From contig JAQFVV010012397.1 in assembly GCA_028023455.1 (NCBI GenBank), positions 2,161,501 through 2,225,500 on the forward strand: 64,000 nt of DNA, given 5' to 3'. Made by a program: the position numbers and the translations under genes. Source of the DNA: Epiperipatus broadwayi. Lineage: Eukaryota; Onychophora; Udeonychophora; Euonychophora; Peripatidae. The stretch's first letter is position 1; the number at the start of each line of letters is the position of its first letter. Under the pieces are notes generated by a model that did not search any database, was not told the DNA's origin, and was given only the letters and a program-made list of their open reading frames with translations. Of this stretch, positions 1 through 12,212 are shown in pieces.

Positions 1-780
1 GAGCCACATCAATATTAACTGATAGAGATAATTTTACGAGAAGGAACAAACCTTTTATAAGTCACTGAAAGTCTCTTAACCCAACAAATGTAAATTGATA
101 AGGAATTAAGTAATTAAATTTTGAAAGGGATAATAATACCAATAGAGAAAATTGAATAGAGTATACCAATCACAGTAATAACTAAGCCAAATGTATTGGT
201 TAATATCTGTAGTGACTATTATACCATTGTAAATAAAATATTCCAAAAAAGTAGTATCCAGTGCTAAATGTTAGAGAAATAATAGTTAACATTGAGCTGA
301 TATTTTAAGTCAGCTCATATATATATAAGCTTACATATTTATAATTTCGTCATAAATATTTTCCGAAGTTAAATAGTTTGTAAAATAAAAATTAACAAAT
401 GATTTTAATTTAATGGGAAGGGTAAAATCTTAAACTTTTATTTTTGCTATGAATTTGAGCAATTTTTAAAAAAAAAAAGAAAAAAGATAAAATATAATTT
501 ATTGTCAAAAATGTTAAAAGTGTTTAATTAAAAGGGAGAAAACTCGAGAGATAAAAGGGTGGGGGGAAGAAAACAAAATTAGATTGTTGGTAGTAATTGG
601 ACCCTATTGTTGAAACTTTCACAAACTAAAAGTATTTGGTTAATAATTGCTATTACGCTAATTAAAAAGAAAAAAAAAAGATAAGAGAAAGCGAGATAAA
701 ATCGTTTTTTTTTGGTAAGTCAGTTGACTTGAGAGACCAGCAAGGAATAAACAAAAAAAAAAAAGAGAAAAGCTGTGCTC
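1..780. other. A+T-rich non-coding stretch
   Basis: No credible ORF, repeat or RNA gene is visible. The stretch is very A+T-rich with purine-rich runs (AAAAAAAAAAGA-type tracts near 470, 670 and 755). Confidence 0.5.
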
Positions 781-1070
781 CGAATCAGAAATTATTATAG
801 AAACTTATTTTGCGGACTCTTTTCAAATGCATAGCGGCTAAAGCTATCAAAACCTTCCCCTTTGGGGAATTGGCCTCCACTCCATCTGAATGAAGCTACC
901 GAAAGAGTCAAGGAATGGAAAGAAATGTATATTGCTAGCCGGACAACCAAAGGAACAGCCATGGACACACCAGAATTCTCATATACAAGGACAAAGGCAT
1001 GACAAATGGAATGTGAATCTATGAAAGTCAGACCACTTCGCTCTGATCGATCAGGGTAATTATAAACTTT
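781..1070. other. GC-richer block of unknown nature
   Basis: This block is clearly richer in G+C than its surroundings. All frames are broken and no protein family is recognisable. It sits directly upstream of a candidate LTR and may be leftover interior of the same element, or an unrelated insertion. That link rests only on position and base composition. Confidence 0.3.
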
Positions 1071-1140
1071 TCAATTAATGGGAATTTTAGTTAAAGCGTA
1101 ATAGAACTTTATTTTTGATTTATTTTTCGTTTATTATATT

Positions 1141-1931
1141 TGTTACGAATGTTTCAACAATAGAGGTGGGGAAATAAATTTATTTAATATTGTAAATTAT
1201 TTATGTTAATTCTCGTTAAATATTTATGAAATATTGGTATGACTGTATGCTAAATTATTTAATATCTATTCGATCTAGAGGGTAACAACGGGGTGGGGGT
1301 ATAAAAGTGCGCTGCCAAGCAACAGAGAACCTTAGGGCGTTACTTGCTTGTTAACAGAAAATAAGGGAAGTGTTGAAAGTATAAGAAAACGAAAGACACT
1401 TATACGTTCATTTTAAGTTTTGCAAGTTATTTATTTACCAAATAAAGTGGGGTTTAAGAATAAACTTCAGGAAAGATTAGATACTATAAGTCGCCTTTGT
1501 ATACACGCCTGCTCGAATCCGCAGTGTTAGTGTCAGCGCGGGTACATCCATGGTAGATATTTGGGGAGAATACTTAGAAAGTTAAAAGTTTGAAAATCAG
1601 AAATTGTAAGTCAGTTCTCTCTGGATCGGGTGGAAATATAATGTTATTAATAATAATAATAATAAAGGAAAGTTTTTTTGTATCCAACGTATATTTGAAT
1701 TCTTTAATTATTTATAATAATTAGTTAGTGTCCTTAAGTGGAAAACCCCTGCCAGATTATAAACAAAATTTGTAATCGGTGAATCGCCGTTCAAAAATAA
1801 ATAAGACCAGGTTTACGTAAAGCTTCGTGGCCCGGTTCCAAGAGAGAAATCCTTGGTGGTGCCCTCGGTGGCGATTCTAATAATTAAGATTCAGTTATTA
1901 GGGGAAGGAAAAGAATGGTAGTGTCACAACA
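1141..1931 (+). mobile_element. Candidate LTR of a gypsy-like element
   Basis: The block begins TGTTACG and ends CACAACA, giving short inverted TGTT...AACA ends. Inside are a good TATA box (TATAAAAG, 1300-1307), a plausible start region about 30 bp downstream, and an AATAAA at 1441-1446, in the order expected of U3-R-U5. The base after the end begins TGG, as a tRNA primer-binding site would, but I cannot match it to a known tRNA. No target-site duplication is visible and there is no second copy in the window. It is much less A+T-rich than the pol remnant that follows, so the two may differ in age. A host promoter with a first exon is the main alternative. Confidence 0.4.
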
Positions 1932-2079
1932 TGGATAAAGCAGCATGTCTCAAAAAATTGATTTGAAATTAGCTTTTAACTAAATTCTGGTCTCTAAAAA
2001 GATTTAAAAATTATTGGCAGTTACCACATATAGAGATCTGAAAAGTTCACTGACTCCTAACACCTTTCAAGCTAAAATG

Positions 2080-3850
2080 AAAATTCTGTTTACCAGATAT
2101 AATGTTATTTTGATATTAATTAACCCAGACGTATCACATCAAAGGTTTTCACAGATTTATAGGGGTCAGGGCAAGAATAAATGTAAAGTTGAGGGAAGGG
2201 GGCTTATAATAACCCATCAAATCAAAAACTATATTCTCCAAAGATGTCACCAGTAAAAGATTCCCCAAGATTTAGAACTACATGAAGAAATTACAGCCTT
2301 TCTTAGATTTTATGAATTGTTACAAATTTTTAGAAGACAAAAGCTCATGTAGCCCAAATACTTTATAATTTATTAAAAAAGACTCAATAATGGAATTGAG
2401 ATTGGAACATGAAAAGTTTTAAACAGTCTCTTCTGTCTTTGATTATTGATTCACAATGACTGCCAATAGCCTTGAAATAATTCTCATAGCTAATGCATCA
2501 GAATCTAGAATTGAAGTTTTAAATCACCTAGTAATGAATGACAATAATATTCATGACTAAAACAATATTGAGTGGTGAGAATAATTAAAATCAATTAGAT
2601 AAATAGGTTTTAGCTATTGTATTGCGGTCAACAAGTTTCATTAATATTTGTATGTCATACTATTTAAACTTGTTACTAATCACAAGTCATTGTTGAGAAT
2701 TTTTGCCAATTAAGGCCCTAAAATGCTCCATTGGTTGAAATTAGTATGATGCTATGATTTTGAGATGAATTTTAAAAATGGATATTTAATCCAACATGCT
2801 GATGCACTCTTGAGAGTATCAAATAAATCAAAAATCAGATTAAGTGATAAATTATATTGATGAATGGGATATAAAAATCATCAAAAAATAGAGGTGGAAC
2901 AAAATCTGAAAAGGAATACAAAAGGCTAAAGCCAAAATTTTAATCACCAACTAGAAGTACTTCATAAGTCCTTGTATAATGTAGAGACAATTATCTGTAA
3001 ATAAAGATTTGTATTCTAATGAATGATGGATATCAAACCAGGCTTTCAAATATTGATACACCAAAATGGTCTGGAATCAATACTGAAATAGAAGAAATTA
3101 TAAAAAAAAATTATGGTAAATACCATATCTAACATTCCATTGAAAAAATATATAATATGGCTTACCCTAAGAAAGCATGGTTTCACATGTATATCGATTA
3201 CACTGGATTTTTTCAGGGCCATATCAGAAGAAATCTCAAAAACTCAAATCCATGTTTTTTATGATTTTTCTGAGATCTTAGAGATCAGACAATAACTCAA
3301 GATTTATTTTTAATAGGTTCAAGTATTTTTTTAAAAAAATAGAGGATTAGACACTATACCTTCCTATCACACAGAATTAAAAAGCATTACAAAGAAATTA
3401 GTACAAATATTAAAAAAAATATTATAAAAAGGGATTATAAATATTCAAAAAACTTTTAACCACTAGTTGAAAATACTAAACTTTGATAAAAAAAATTTGA
3501 ACAAAGCCATTGCTAATTATATTTTAAAAAAGTAATTCTGTTAGCACCAATTATGCCAAACTGTTAAGGAAAATATTTAGACAAGATGTTATGGTCAAAT
3601 AATAGAAAAAAAGTGCCTAAAAAAATCTCTCAAAGGAAAGTGATCATCAAGACAAAAATCGAATGGATAACTAAGTCATATAAATTACATTATCCAACAA
3701 GGAAACCTGACTAATCAAGAGGAATAAAGTGAAACTAAGAAAATAATAATACCAAACATTAGATCATCAAATCCAATCAACTAGTAGCATTAAAGACAAC
3801 TCATTGCAGATACACCAGTCCCAGTGAAACAGAAATGTGCTGTTTTAATT
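2080..3850 (+). pseudogene. Gypsy-type LTR retrotransposon pol remnant (RT-RNase H-integrase)
   Basis: Family-like peptides appear in the right order but in shifting frames with many stops. The end of the reverse transcriptase reads EITAFLRFYELLQIF (about 2286-2330). RNase H shows an ANASES segment near 2490, then TNHKSLLRIF near 2676 and HADALLRV near 2796, matching the usual DAS / TDHK / ADALSR series. Integrase shows YIDYTGFFQG at 3190-3219, which includes the first catalytic Asp. It also shows SYHTELKSITKKLVQILKK at 3362-3418, equivalent to the YHP..NG..ER region. Gag and protease are not seen. The copy is long dead. Whether the LTR-like block at 1141-1931 belongs to it is uncertain. Confidence 0.7.
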
Positions 3851-4435
3851 CGAGAAAACCTTGTTTCTGAAGTAGGAAAACTATGTTACATTTGCGTGCA
3901 CATTGAGTTAAAGAAATTATATTTGTATATAATGAATTAAATAACAGAAAATACATATTTTAAAGATGTATTTCTAGATTATGGTATTTACAAAATTGTT
4001 GCTCATTAGAAAAGATAATTTTTAATTACTTAATTAAATATGTATCAGTAGACTGGAATTTTTTAGCTATGCAATGATAATTTTAAGTCAATTAGAACAT
4101 TGCTAAGTAGAATTATAAGAATTCAAAAAAGAATTAATCTGATAAATAAGCTCTTTGATTCAGTGTTGAAGATGCTATGCAGGTAGAAAACAAGATTGAG
4201 CTCTAATTTTCAGAGTTATTGCTATTATGTAATTAAGTTTAACTTGCTGGCCTAATAAAACATTAGTTTAGATTTATTCTGCTTCTATTATAAAATATTT
4301 ATATTCTTATTTGCATATGTGATTATTATCATGACTGCTATTTAGATTTAAAGCATATTTTATTGCAAATAAAAGGTTAAATTATATTACATAATACTTT
4401 TTATATGAGCTAATACATAGTATTTAAGGTCGAAC
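3851..4435. other. Non-coding spacer
   Basis: A+T-rich sequence between the gypsy pol remnant and the LINE remnant. No LTR matching 1141-1931 and no gene is seen. Confidence 0.4.
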
Positions 4436-7200
4436 AATTAGAGGGGTGTTAGTAGCTTGACTCAAACTACATGTAACTGAAAAGATGTCAGGCAGGGAGA
4501 GTGATTGGTCTCTGTTCTCTATTTTAGAAAATTTGTTATGGAAAAGTAATTGAAGCTTCTGAGATGTTGGATTAAAACAAAAATGATATCTCAGACACTA
4601 TAGAGCAAAAACTATAAATGTAGTTATTCATATTAATGAAAAGCCCTCTACATCTTATTAAATAAGTGAGGAAAGGAATTTGAGATCTAGTAACTAAAAT
4701 TACTATGTTTCAGTAAGTTTATAATGCTGGACAATTATTAGGGAAGTACTTCATAGTTTCTTCTTCCTTGTGACATAGAGAACATATTGAGTCTATATTT
4801 GCAAAAAAAATCTTTTTGGGGCCAAAAAGAGCTTCAAAACTGATTTTAATTAAAAAATCCAAATATTTTGGCTCCAAATACCAAAATTTAAATCTTTGAA
4901 TTATCTGCTTATTAATAAATTTAAGTCTAGAGTGTAAAAGGTTAATTAATTCTTCTTTATCTGCTATTACATATGCAGCCCAGTATGTAATTTTTTGTTA
5001 CAAATATTTTTGATCTGTTGTAATGTATTTAGTTATGGATGTGATTCTTTAATGAAAGAATTTTTGATTGGTCTTGGTGTATCTGATGAATTAATCAATA
5101 TAAAATTTAATGCCTCAGTATGAGTTAATAAACCTAGTGATTTCATTCATTGCTCTCTGAAGATAGTATATTGAGATGCAGTGTAATGAGAGCTCATTGT
5201 GTTTGGTATGTTTTTGCATTAATTTGGTACTAATGGATACTGCTTTCTTGTTCCAAATCAATTTATTGCATAACAATTGGATTTTTTTCATAAAGGATGT
5301 AGTGTTCTTGATTGTAGGCATATAATAAGTTTGTGAGAATATCAAAATATTGATATTTTTGTATGTGTAAATAAATATATTTTGAATAATGAGTTGTGTT
5401 TTTTATAGAAGTGAGAAATTTACTTTGGATTTCAGATCTCATAGGTTCGGAGAAAGATAAATGGGGAAACCTAAGAATATATGTGGTGAGGCAGTGAAAG
5501 GAGAATTCGTTTTATTGCCTGAGAGAAGGTTCCAGAAAGAGGATTTTTATTATTATTATTGGAATTTGAGATAGTGATTCTCTGTTTAATTGTTTAGAAT
5601 ATCAATTAATTGACAGATTTATTTTTTTGAAGGTAATAAGGTGACTAAGGCGTCCATATATGCTGTGTGATAGTTTTATTTATAAAAGCACTATAAATTT
5701 TTGGTAGTTTATTTTTGATTCTTGATATTATCATGAGTTAATATAAATCAGAAAAAGTGATCTTAGGGAGGAACTCTTTGGTGAAGAGTGGTATGGGGAA
5801 AAACTGGTAGACATTTGTTTTTTAATTTAATATGAATTTGTTGGTTGTTGAGTAAATTTGCTAATATGTAGAAAATAAAAGTAGATATATTATGTTCTTT
5901 AATGATTTGTAGAAGCCTGTCAATAGGAACTGAATCAAAGGCTGCAGTGATATCAAATAGGTCCTGATTTTCTAGAATGTCTGATATCATCTAGTCATTT
6001 TAAAAAACATAATTGCAGCAGAGGCAAAGCAACCTTTTTTGTCAAATTGAAAACATGATAGCTGGGTTAGAATCAAAGGTTTAATCTTGTTTTATTAGTA
6101 ATTCTATAGTTTTAATTAAAATAGGGGTCATTGAGATAGGTCGAAGATTAAGTGGTGACGGGATAACATTTTTCTTAAGGAAAGGCATTATTGAGACAGG
6201 ATACAGAGTCTATACTGTAGATTTGATCTAAAAGGTAGTTAATTATATTTTGAATAATAGGTATTGTGAAATGACCAAGATGTGCAAAAATAAATTTGGG
6301 AATTGCATGTGATCCTGGGTGTATACTGTTAGGAAAAGATTTTAATTTAAACATAATATCGTGTTTTGTAATGTTATGTTTTTCTTTACAGTTACCAAAA
6401 TTCAGAAGAGCAAATGTAGGCTTATTTGATGCTTGTAGTTTACTTTTGAAATGGTAAAAAAAACTTGGGAGAGTATATTTTTGCCTGTGATAAGTTCATT
6501 TTAACAATTGAAAGTGTTATTTTATTAATCCTATAATCAAGCGCCCAGTAGATATAGCCTTTAGAGAAGTTATGGGGCTGACTAAAATATTTTAATTTTT
6601 TTTGTAGAAATATTCTAGAATTTTTAATTATTATTCCTGCTTTAGTAACATTACTGATGGAATGGAGAAAGGGTCACATGAAGTGTTTTTAAATTTTATA
6701 TTTATTGAATTTGTCTTTATTTAATACAGTAGGAAATTTTTTTTGCGAGTGTATAATTTAATTATGAATGTGATGATATTTACAAAAGTAAACTATGCTT
6801 CAACTGGGTGTAAAATAAATATATTTATTTTTTTGAAGTATATATTTCAAATATAAAAGTTTTTGGAGTGAAGACTTTGAAAAGCTGTCATACTGTTATT
6901 AGTTGAAAGTATTGGTTGATTGTGAGTCTACTTTTAATTTAACATTGCTGGATGATCATGATGGATAGATAATATAATCAATGTCTGGGGAATAAGTTAA
7001 GTCTATTAGTGTAGACTAAAAATGAGTTATTTGGAGAAAAAACCTTCTGCACTCATGAGTTCCCATTGATTAGGTGTAAATATTTAGAAATGAACTCTGA
7101 GTAGCCTATGTTGTAATCTTCTAACAGGAGAATTGGAAATAGAGTTAGAACTTAGTATTAATTTCATTGATTAAGCTATATTTTAATGTCTTATTGTAAA
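4436..7200 (-). pseudogene. Dead LINE with endonuclease and reverse transcriptase remnants
   Basis: Read from high to low coordinates, LINE landmarks appear in order but with stops and frameshifts. Endonuclease-like LLLEDYNIGYSEF and a PDIDYII-type segment lie at about 7150-6930. A pre-RT region with HPGSHAIP is near 6300. The RT motif NLRPISMTP is near 6140, and the first RT aspartate region DITAAFDSV is near 5940. A C-terminal segment beginning LIWNKKAV (5115-5345) resembles the post-RT region of L1/Tx1-type LINEs. A zinc-binding C-x2-C with ET and a distal C (CSLCHKEEETMKYFPNNC) lies near 4735-4790. The clade is unclear: the RT looks Jockey/CR1-like and the C-terminus L1/Tx1-like, so a nested pair cannot be excluded. 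Confidence 0.65.
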
Positions 7201-8281
7201 TATATGGAGTGATTATGAAATGCAATGTGGAAAAAGATGATAGTCATGTTTTTATTAAATAATAATATTTTAAATGACTGAAAGAGTGAATTATTATATA
7301 TTATTAGTCCAACTCCTACTGCAAAGGCGTTAGATTGAGATAGTTGCATAAAAGATATTTATATGAATCTATTTTGCAATTTGCTGAGTATTTCGTTTCT
7401 ATAAAAAATGTAATGTGTGGAGAGAATTGATCATCTAGATTTTAATTGATTAAAGGGTAATGTGATTATGTAGTGAGTGTATATAAACATAACTGAAACA
7501 TATACATTAGCTGTTAAATTATGCGTGACTCTAATTAAACACTACTACAATATTATTAGACCTACCTGTAGTAAATGATCCTGATTTCCACATAGTAAGT
7601 GCATTAGTTCTAATTTTCCCATTAATATATTACAAGTCCAAATTCTGCTATTGCAATTAGAACAATTTCTTTTCTGCAGAAACATCAGTAATCTTATGAA
7701 ATTTCAACATTCTATTTCAAATATTCCTTAGATTTGTAGTTTTATTGCATCGTTATATGAATTGTCAGAAATTTGTAAAGTATTCTTCCATTTTTAAGTT
7801 ATCTACTGCAGAGTTGTTCTTTTTTTTCTTTCTAGCATGTCCATTCTTGTGACATATTTGAATTTTTCTTGTGTAAATAGAGAATTATTCTCTGTTTTTC
7901 CTAGTCCAGTACATTGAAATACTATTTCCTAAAGGATTGTTTTCTAAAGGTGAGTTATTGTATTTGTTTTGATGGTAGGCATGGGGACTACTGTTGAATT
8001 TCTTCTTAGTATTGGAGTTAATATTTTGTTTATGTAAACAAATATACGCTTGTTCAGTGGTTTTGATAAAACGCCATCTATTTATACATTGATTTAAATT
8101 TAGTTATTGCAATGGCATTTATTTTTCTTTGTATATGTCTTTTTTAATCGCTAATTGGTAACTGTCTTCTTTGCTTAAAGAGATATCAGTGTTTTCTTGC
8201 TCACTTGTGTTGTAATCCTTTTCTGATCCCCTTGATGAATTGATATTAGAGAGAGGAGTTAGACTAATAACATAGTTTATT
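7201..8281. other. Spacer, possibly the 5' part of the preceding LINE
   Basis: No clear domain is visible. Minus-strand frames near 7800-8200 give lysine-rich, broken peptides that could be ORF1 remains of the LINE at 4436-7200, but I see no diagnostic motif. Confidence 0.25.
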
Positions 8282-8545
8282 AAACTTGTACTGTTCAAAT
8301 TAATATGAAAAGGTGAAATAAAACTAATAAGAAAGTCTTAAATACACTGAACCAGCTTTTGTAGATTGCTGCCAGAATCATAGTGCGAATAGAACTGCAC
8401 CGTTAAAAATATGCATATGTAGTACCACAGTTCTATTCAGCATTATGATTCTGGCAGCAATCTATCAAAAGCTGGTGCAGTGCATTTAAGACTTGCTTAT
8501 TAATTTTATTTTACCATTTCATATTAACTTGAACAGTACAAGTTT
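8282..8545. mobile_element. Foldback/MITE-like element with about 116-bp inverted arms
   Basis: The left arm (8282-8397) and right arm (8428-8545) are reverse complements at roughly 90% or better, separated by a 30-bp loop. Outer ends read AAACTTGTACTG and CAGTACAAGTTT. The inner arm contains GCTGCCAGAATCAT and its complement. No ORF is present, and no clear target-site duplication was found. A non-autonomous DNA-transposon derivative is most likely. Confidence 0.75.
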
Positions 8546-9282
8546 GTTAGAATTACATAATTGTGTGAAAAATGTATATACTATTGAGAATTATATATAT
8601 AATTAAAAATGCTATAAAAATGTATAAAATAATAAATGATTGGATGATTTATTAAAGCAAGCTAGTCTGGTTTTCAGATGTAGGAATAATTAACTCATGG
8701 CTTGGAAGGGCTTTATATACAATTTTATTTTCTATTATTATTCTGAAGTGACCAGCATTCATAATATAAATAGAGTAATCTAAAACTATTAACTAAACGT
8801 TCATATAGTTGGAAAAATTATATATGAGCTGAACTTGCCTCAAAATTGACTATCTATGATCTGGTTCTATTTTAATAATTTTAATCACATAAAGTTATTA
8901 AAGTATACCTTTATTTGCTACAAGCTCAAATACCAAAATAATATCTTCTTATACAAATACATTAACTTTATCATTATTAATACAAAACATTAATACTATC
9001 AATATATACAAAATACAAACATGGCGTTATTATTAATACAAATACAGTAACTGTTACAATATATTTATATATATGCACCCAATACATGTGGCATACTTTA
9101 TATGTATGTATGAATGTGTAGGCTATATTACTTATTACACTATAATATAACAGCATCACTTGTATTCTTAATGCTGTTTCTAAATTTATTTTGGACTAAT
9201 AGTATCATCTAAAAAATAAAATCTGTTATCTAAATCTTTATTTCTATTAATTATTTTGTGATTTTAAAGTATTTACTGATTA
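8546..9282. other. A+T-rich spacer
   Basis: No gene or repeat recognised. TATA-type microsatellite-like runs lie near 8590 and 9060. Confidence 0.4.
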
Positions 9283-10420
9283 GTACAAGAGAACAAGCTG
9301 GATTTAAAAGTGGTTTTAGTACAGTAGATCATATCAGATATTGAGAGAAGTTATAGAAAGGAGAAATGAATACAAATTGCCATTATGCGTTGGATTGGTA
9401 GATTATGAAAAGGCATTTGATTCTATAAATATTTCTTCCAGTGATTAAAGCATTGGTTCATCAAGGTATAGATCCAGGATATTGTCATATTTTAAAGAAT
9501 ATTTATAAAAATGCAACAATTAGATTACATGATACTAGGAAAGTCAACACTGAGAAGGGTGTAAGACAGGGCGACTCCATATCTCCAAATGTTTTTACAG
9601 CAATGCTGCAAGAAGTATTTTGTCGATTAAAATGGGAAGCTAAAGGAGTGAAAGTAAATGGAGATTATTTAAGTCATTTAGATTTTGCAGATGATGTAGT
9701 TGTTTTGCAAATAATACTTTAGAGCTGCAGGAAATGTTGCATGAGTTATCAGATGAAAATAGGGCTAAAGATAAATGTTAAAAAGACTAAAGTAATGTTT
9801 AATGGATTTTCTCAAAATATGAAAATAAAGATTGATTATGATGAGTTAGAAGTTTACAGCTACAAATACCTTGATCAGATTATTAATCCAGATGGAATCA
9901 TAATGGATGAAATTAATCATAGAATTAAACTTGGAGTGCTTTTGGTAGAAGTAATTTGATACTAAAAGGAAATATGCTTATGTGTTTGAAAAGGAAAGTT
10001 TTTAATAAATGTGTTTTGCCAGTTCTTACTTATGGATCTGAGACTTGGACACCTAATAGAAGAGAAATACAAAGACTTCAGATCACCCGAAGAAATATGA
10101 AGAGATGCATGTTGGAAGTAACAAGACGAGATCGAAAACATAATATATGGGTAAGAGAACAAAGAGGTGTTACTTACCTCATTGAAAAAATTAAAAGACT
10201 GAAGTGGAGTTGGGCTGGACATATTGATAGAAGAGATGATAATAGATAGACAATTGAAATCTTAAACTGGATTCCAAGAGATTGTAAAAGACCCAGAAAA
10301 AGACCCCATGCGAGATGGATGGATAAAATAAGAAAGTGTGCAGGGGTTATGAGAAGCTAAAGATCGAAGATAGATTGAACTTGGAGAGACCTTTATCCTG
10401 CAGTGGATTGATAATGGTTG
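9283..10420 (+). pseudogene. RTE-like LINE, 5'-truncated reverse transcriptase copy
   Basis: The copy starts at EQAGFKSGFSTVDHI and runs through YEKAFDSI, KGVRQGDSISP (near 9555), LDFADDVVV (near 9680, the catalytic ADD), NVKKTKVMFNGF and VLPVLTYGSETW (near 10010-10050). It continues to KIKRLKWSWAGHI and ends in a tail like that of the copy at 46.3 kb. This order matches the RTE group. The frame changes around 9720 and again near 9956, and TAG stops follow, so it is non-functional but fairly recent. The endonuclease half is missing. Confidence 0.85.
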
Positions 10421-10947
10421 ATAACTATTCTTTTTTGTATAAAACTATATTAGCTTATCATTTTTTAAACATGAAATTTGCCTAGTGACCTCAATGTTTC
10501 CATATTAGTTTTTTTTTTGCTGTCAAATTATTTAGTCTGTCATACTTTTTACATGTTGCCATAGGCATTTCGATATCCAGATCAAAATAAAAAAATTTTA
10601 TTTCTTGGTACTGTTTCTGGAATCGAAGACCATTGATGTACAAGCTATATATACTTCATAAACATATTTCTGATTATTAGTCTATCTTTTGAATATAGGA
10701 AAAATAAATAATAAGTTTTAATATGTCACTAATTTTTTTTTGTTACTAGCTTTTTGTGCTATACTTTTAAAATATTTTTGTGATATGTAATTGTTTAATG
10801 CTACATAGGCAAAATTAATAATTATTTTTTTAGATATGCTTTAATATCAAAATTGCTGATATTCTAACTATTCTTAAGCAAACTAATTGGTGTTAAACCA
10901 CTCAACATCACATGATCACTATCTCATACTAGCACATGATTGTTATT
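10421..10947. other. A+T-rich spacer
   Basis: Nothing supported between the RTE-like copy and the next foldback element. Confidence 0.4.
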
Positions 10948-11245
10948 AAACAATTCAAAACAAAGCAAAACTCTCCATATAGTAGTGCCATCTTGTGCTA
11001 ACAAGAGCAATCAATAGATGCCAGAAGGCTTGTGCATAAAATCCCTATCTAGTGCCTACTCAGTGCTCTCAGATCCAAGGCTCCTCACTGATGAAGGCCA
11101 CAAGCCAGAAACTAGTCTGGGAATATAGGATGAGTAGGCACTAGATAGGGATTTTATGCACAAGCCTTCTGGCATCTATTGATTGCTCTTGTTAGCACAA
11201 GATGGCACCACTATATGGAGAGTTTTGCTTTGTTTTGAATTGTTT
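10948..11245. mobile_element. Foldback element with nearly perfect 115-bp arms
   Basis: Arms 10948-11062 and 11131-11245 are reverse complements with about one visible mismatch. The 68-bp loop contains CTGATGAAGG, CACAA, CCAGAAAC and TAGTC, a layout shared in outline with the motif found in other foldbacks of this window. Outer ends read AAACAATTC and GAATTGTTT. Decayed relatives of the loop or arm occur near 43042-43075, 43450-43600, 44150-44190, 48290-48345 and 49270-49370. There is no coding potential. Confidence 0.8.
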
Positions 11246-12212
11246 AAAGTAAATTAATCTGTTACTACTTTTTAAATATTTATGATAAAGAACTTTTGAC
11301 ATTCACATCAACTGGGATATACCAAATATCATAAAAGTGTTTTTTTTTTTTTTTAAATATTACTTACGTTTTTATTCACTATACCATTTGTTTACTTTTT
11401 ATTTAAGTCTTACTTCTTTTTGATATAAATATATTTGAAAATAAGAAATATATAAATTAAATAAAGAAAATATATAAATAAATAAAAAGGAAGAATGATA
11501 GTAATTACGAATAAAGATGATTACATAAATATAACTTTGCTTCTTTCAAATGACAAAAAATTTTATGAATTTATAACACAAGTTAATATAAATAAATTAT
11601 TTAAAAACATTTTCCAGACTGAAAGATATAAAACCCTTGATAGACATATATATACATTTTATTACCAAACAAAAATCAATCCATTAAGTTTTTCATTCTA
11701 TTCAAAATCTATAAAGCTGGCTGCACTGGCAGGCCTATAACAGCTCGTATTGGTTGTCCAACAATAACTTTTGGTATTTGTTGTTGGCTTTATATATAAT
11801 ATTATTCTATCATCATTTTTTAAATTAAAGACACCACATTTTCTTTTAATTTTAGAAACATCAAATCTCGATTACCAAATGAATGTTTTTTAGTAACTTC
11901 AGATATTACATCACTATATATACTAATATACTTCATAATGATCGAAGCTATTAAATCTGCTTTACAAAATTAGAAATATGATCGGCGCTAAATTACTAAT
12001 TCTACTGAATGATTTTTTAAAAAAATAACTATTTTATTTTTAACTCTAAATATTTAGAAAAACAAAGTACTGCAATGGATATAAAAATGGCATCAAATTA
12101 CGTCAACAGTTTTATGCCTTTATACTTAAAAGTGCTAGATTTAAACCTCATACATGGCTCAGATATACAAATAACATCTTTATGGTATGACCATATAATA
12201 CTGAGGAACTTT
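11246..12212. other. A+T-rich spacer
   Basis: Apart from a poly-T run at 11340-11354, nothing is recognised. An 81-codon ORF at 11495-11740 is A+T-biased chance sequence with no family resemblance. Confidence 0.4.
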
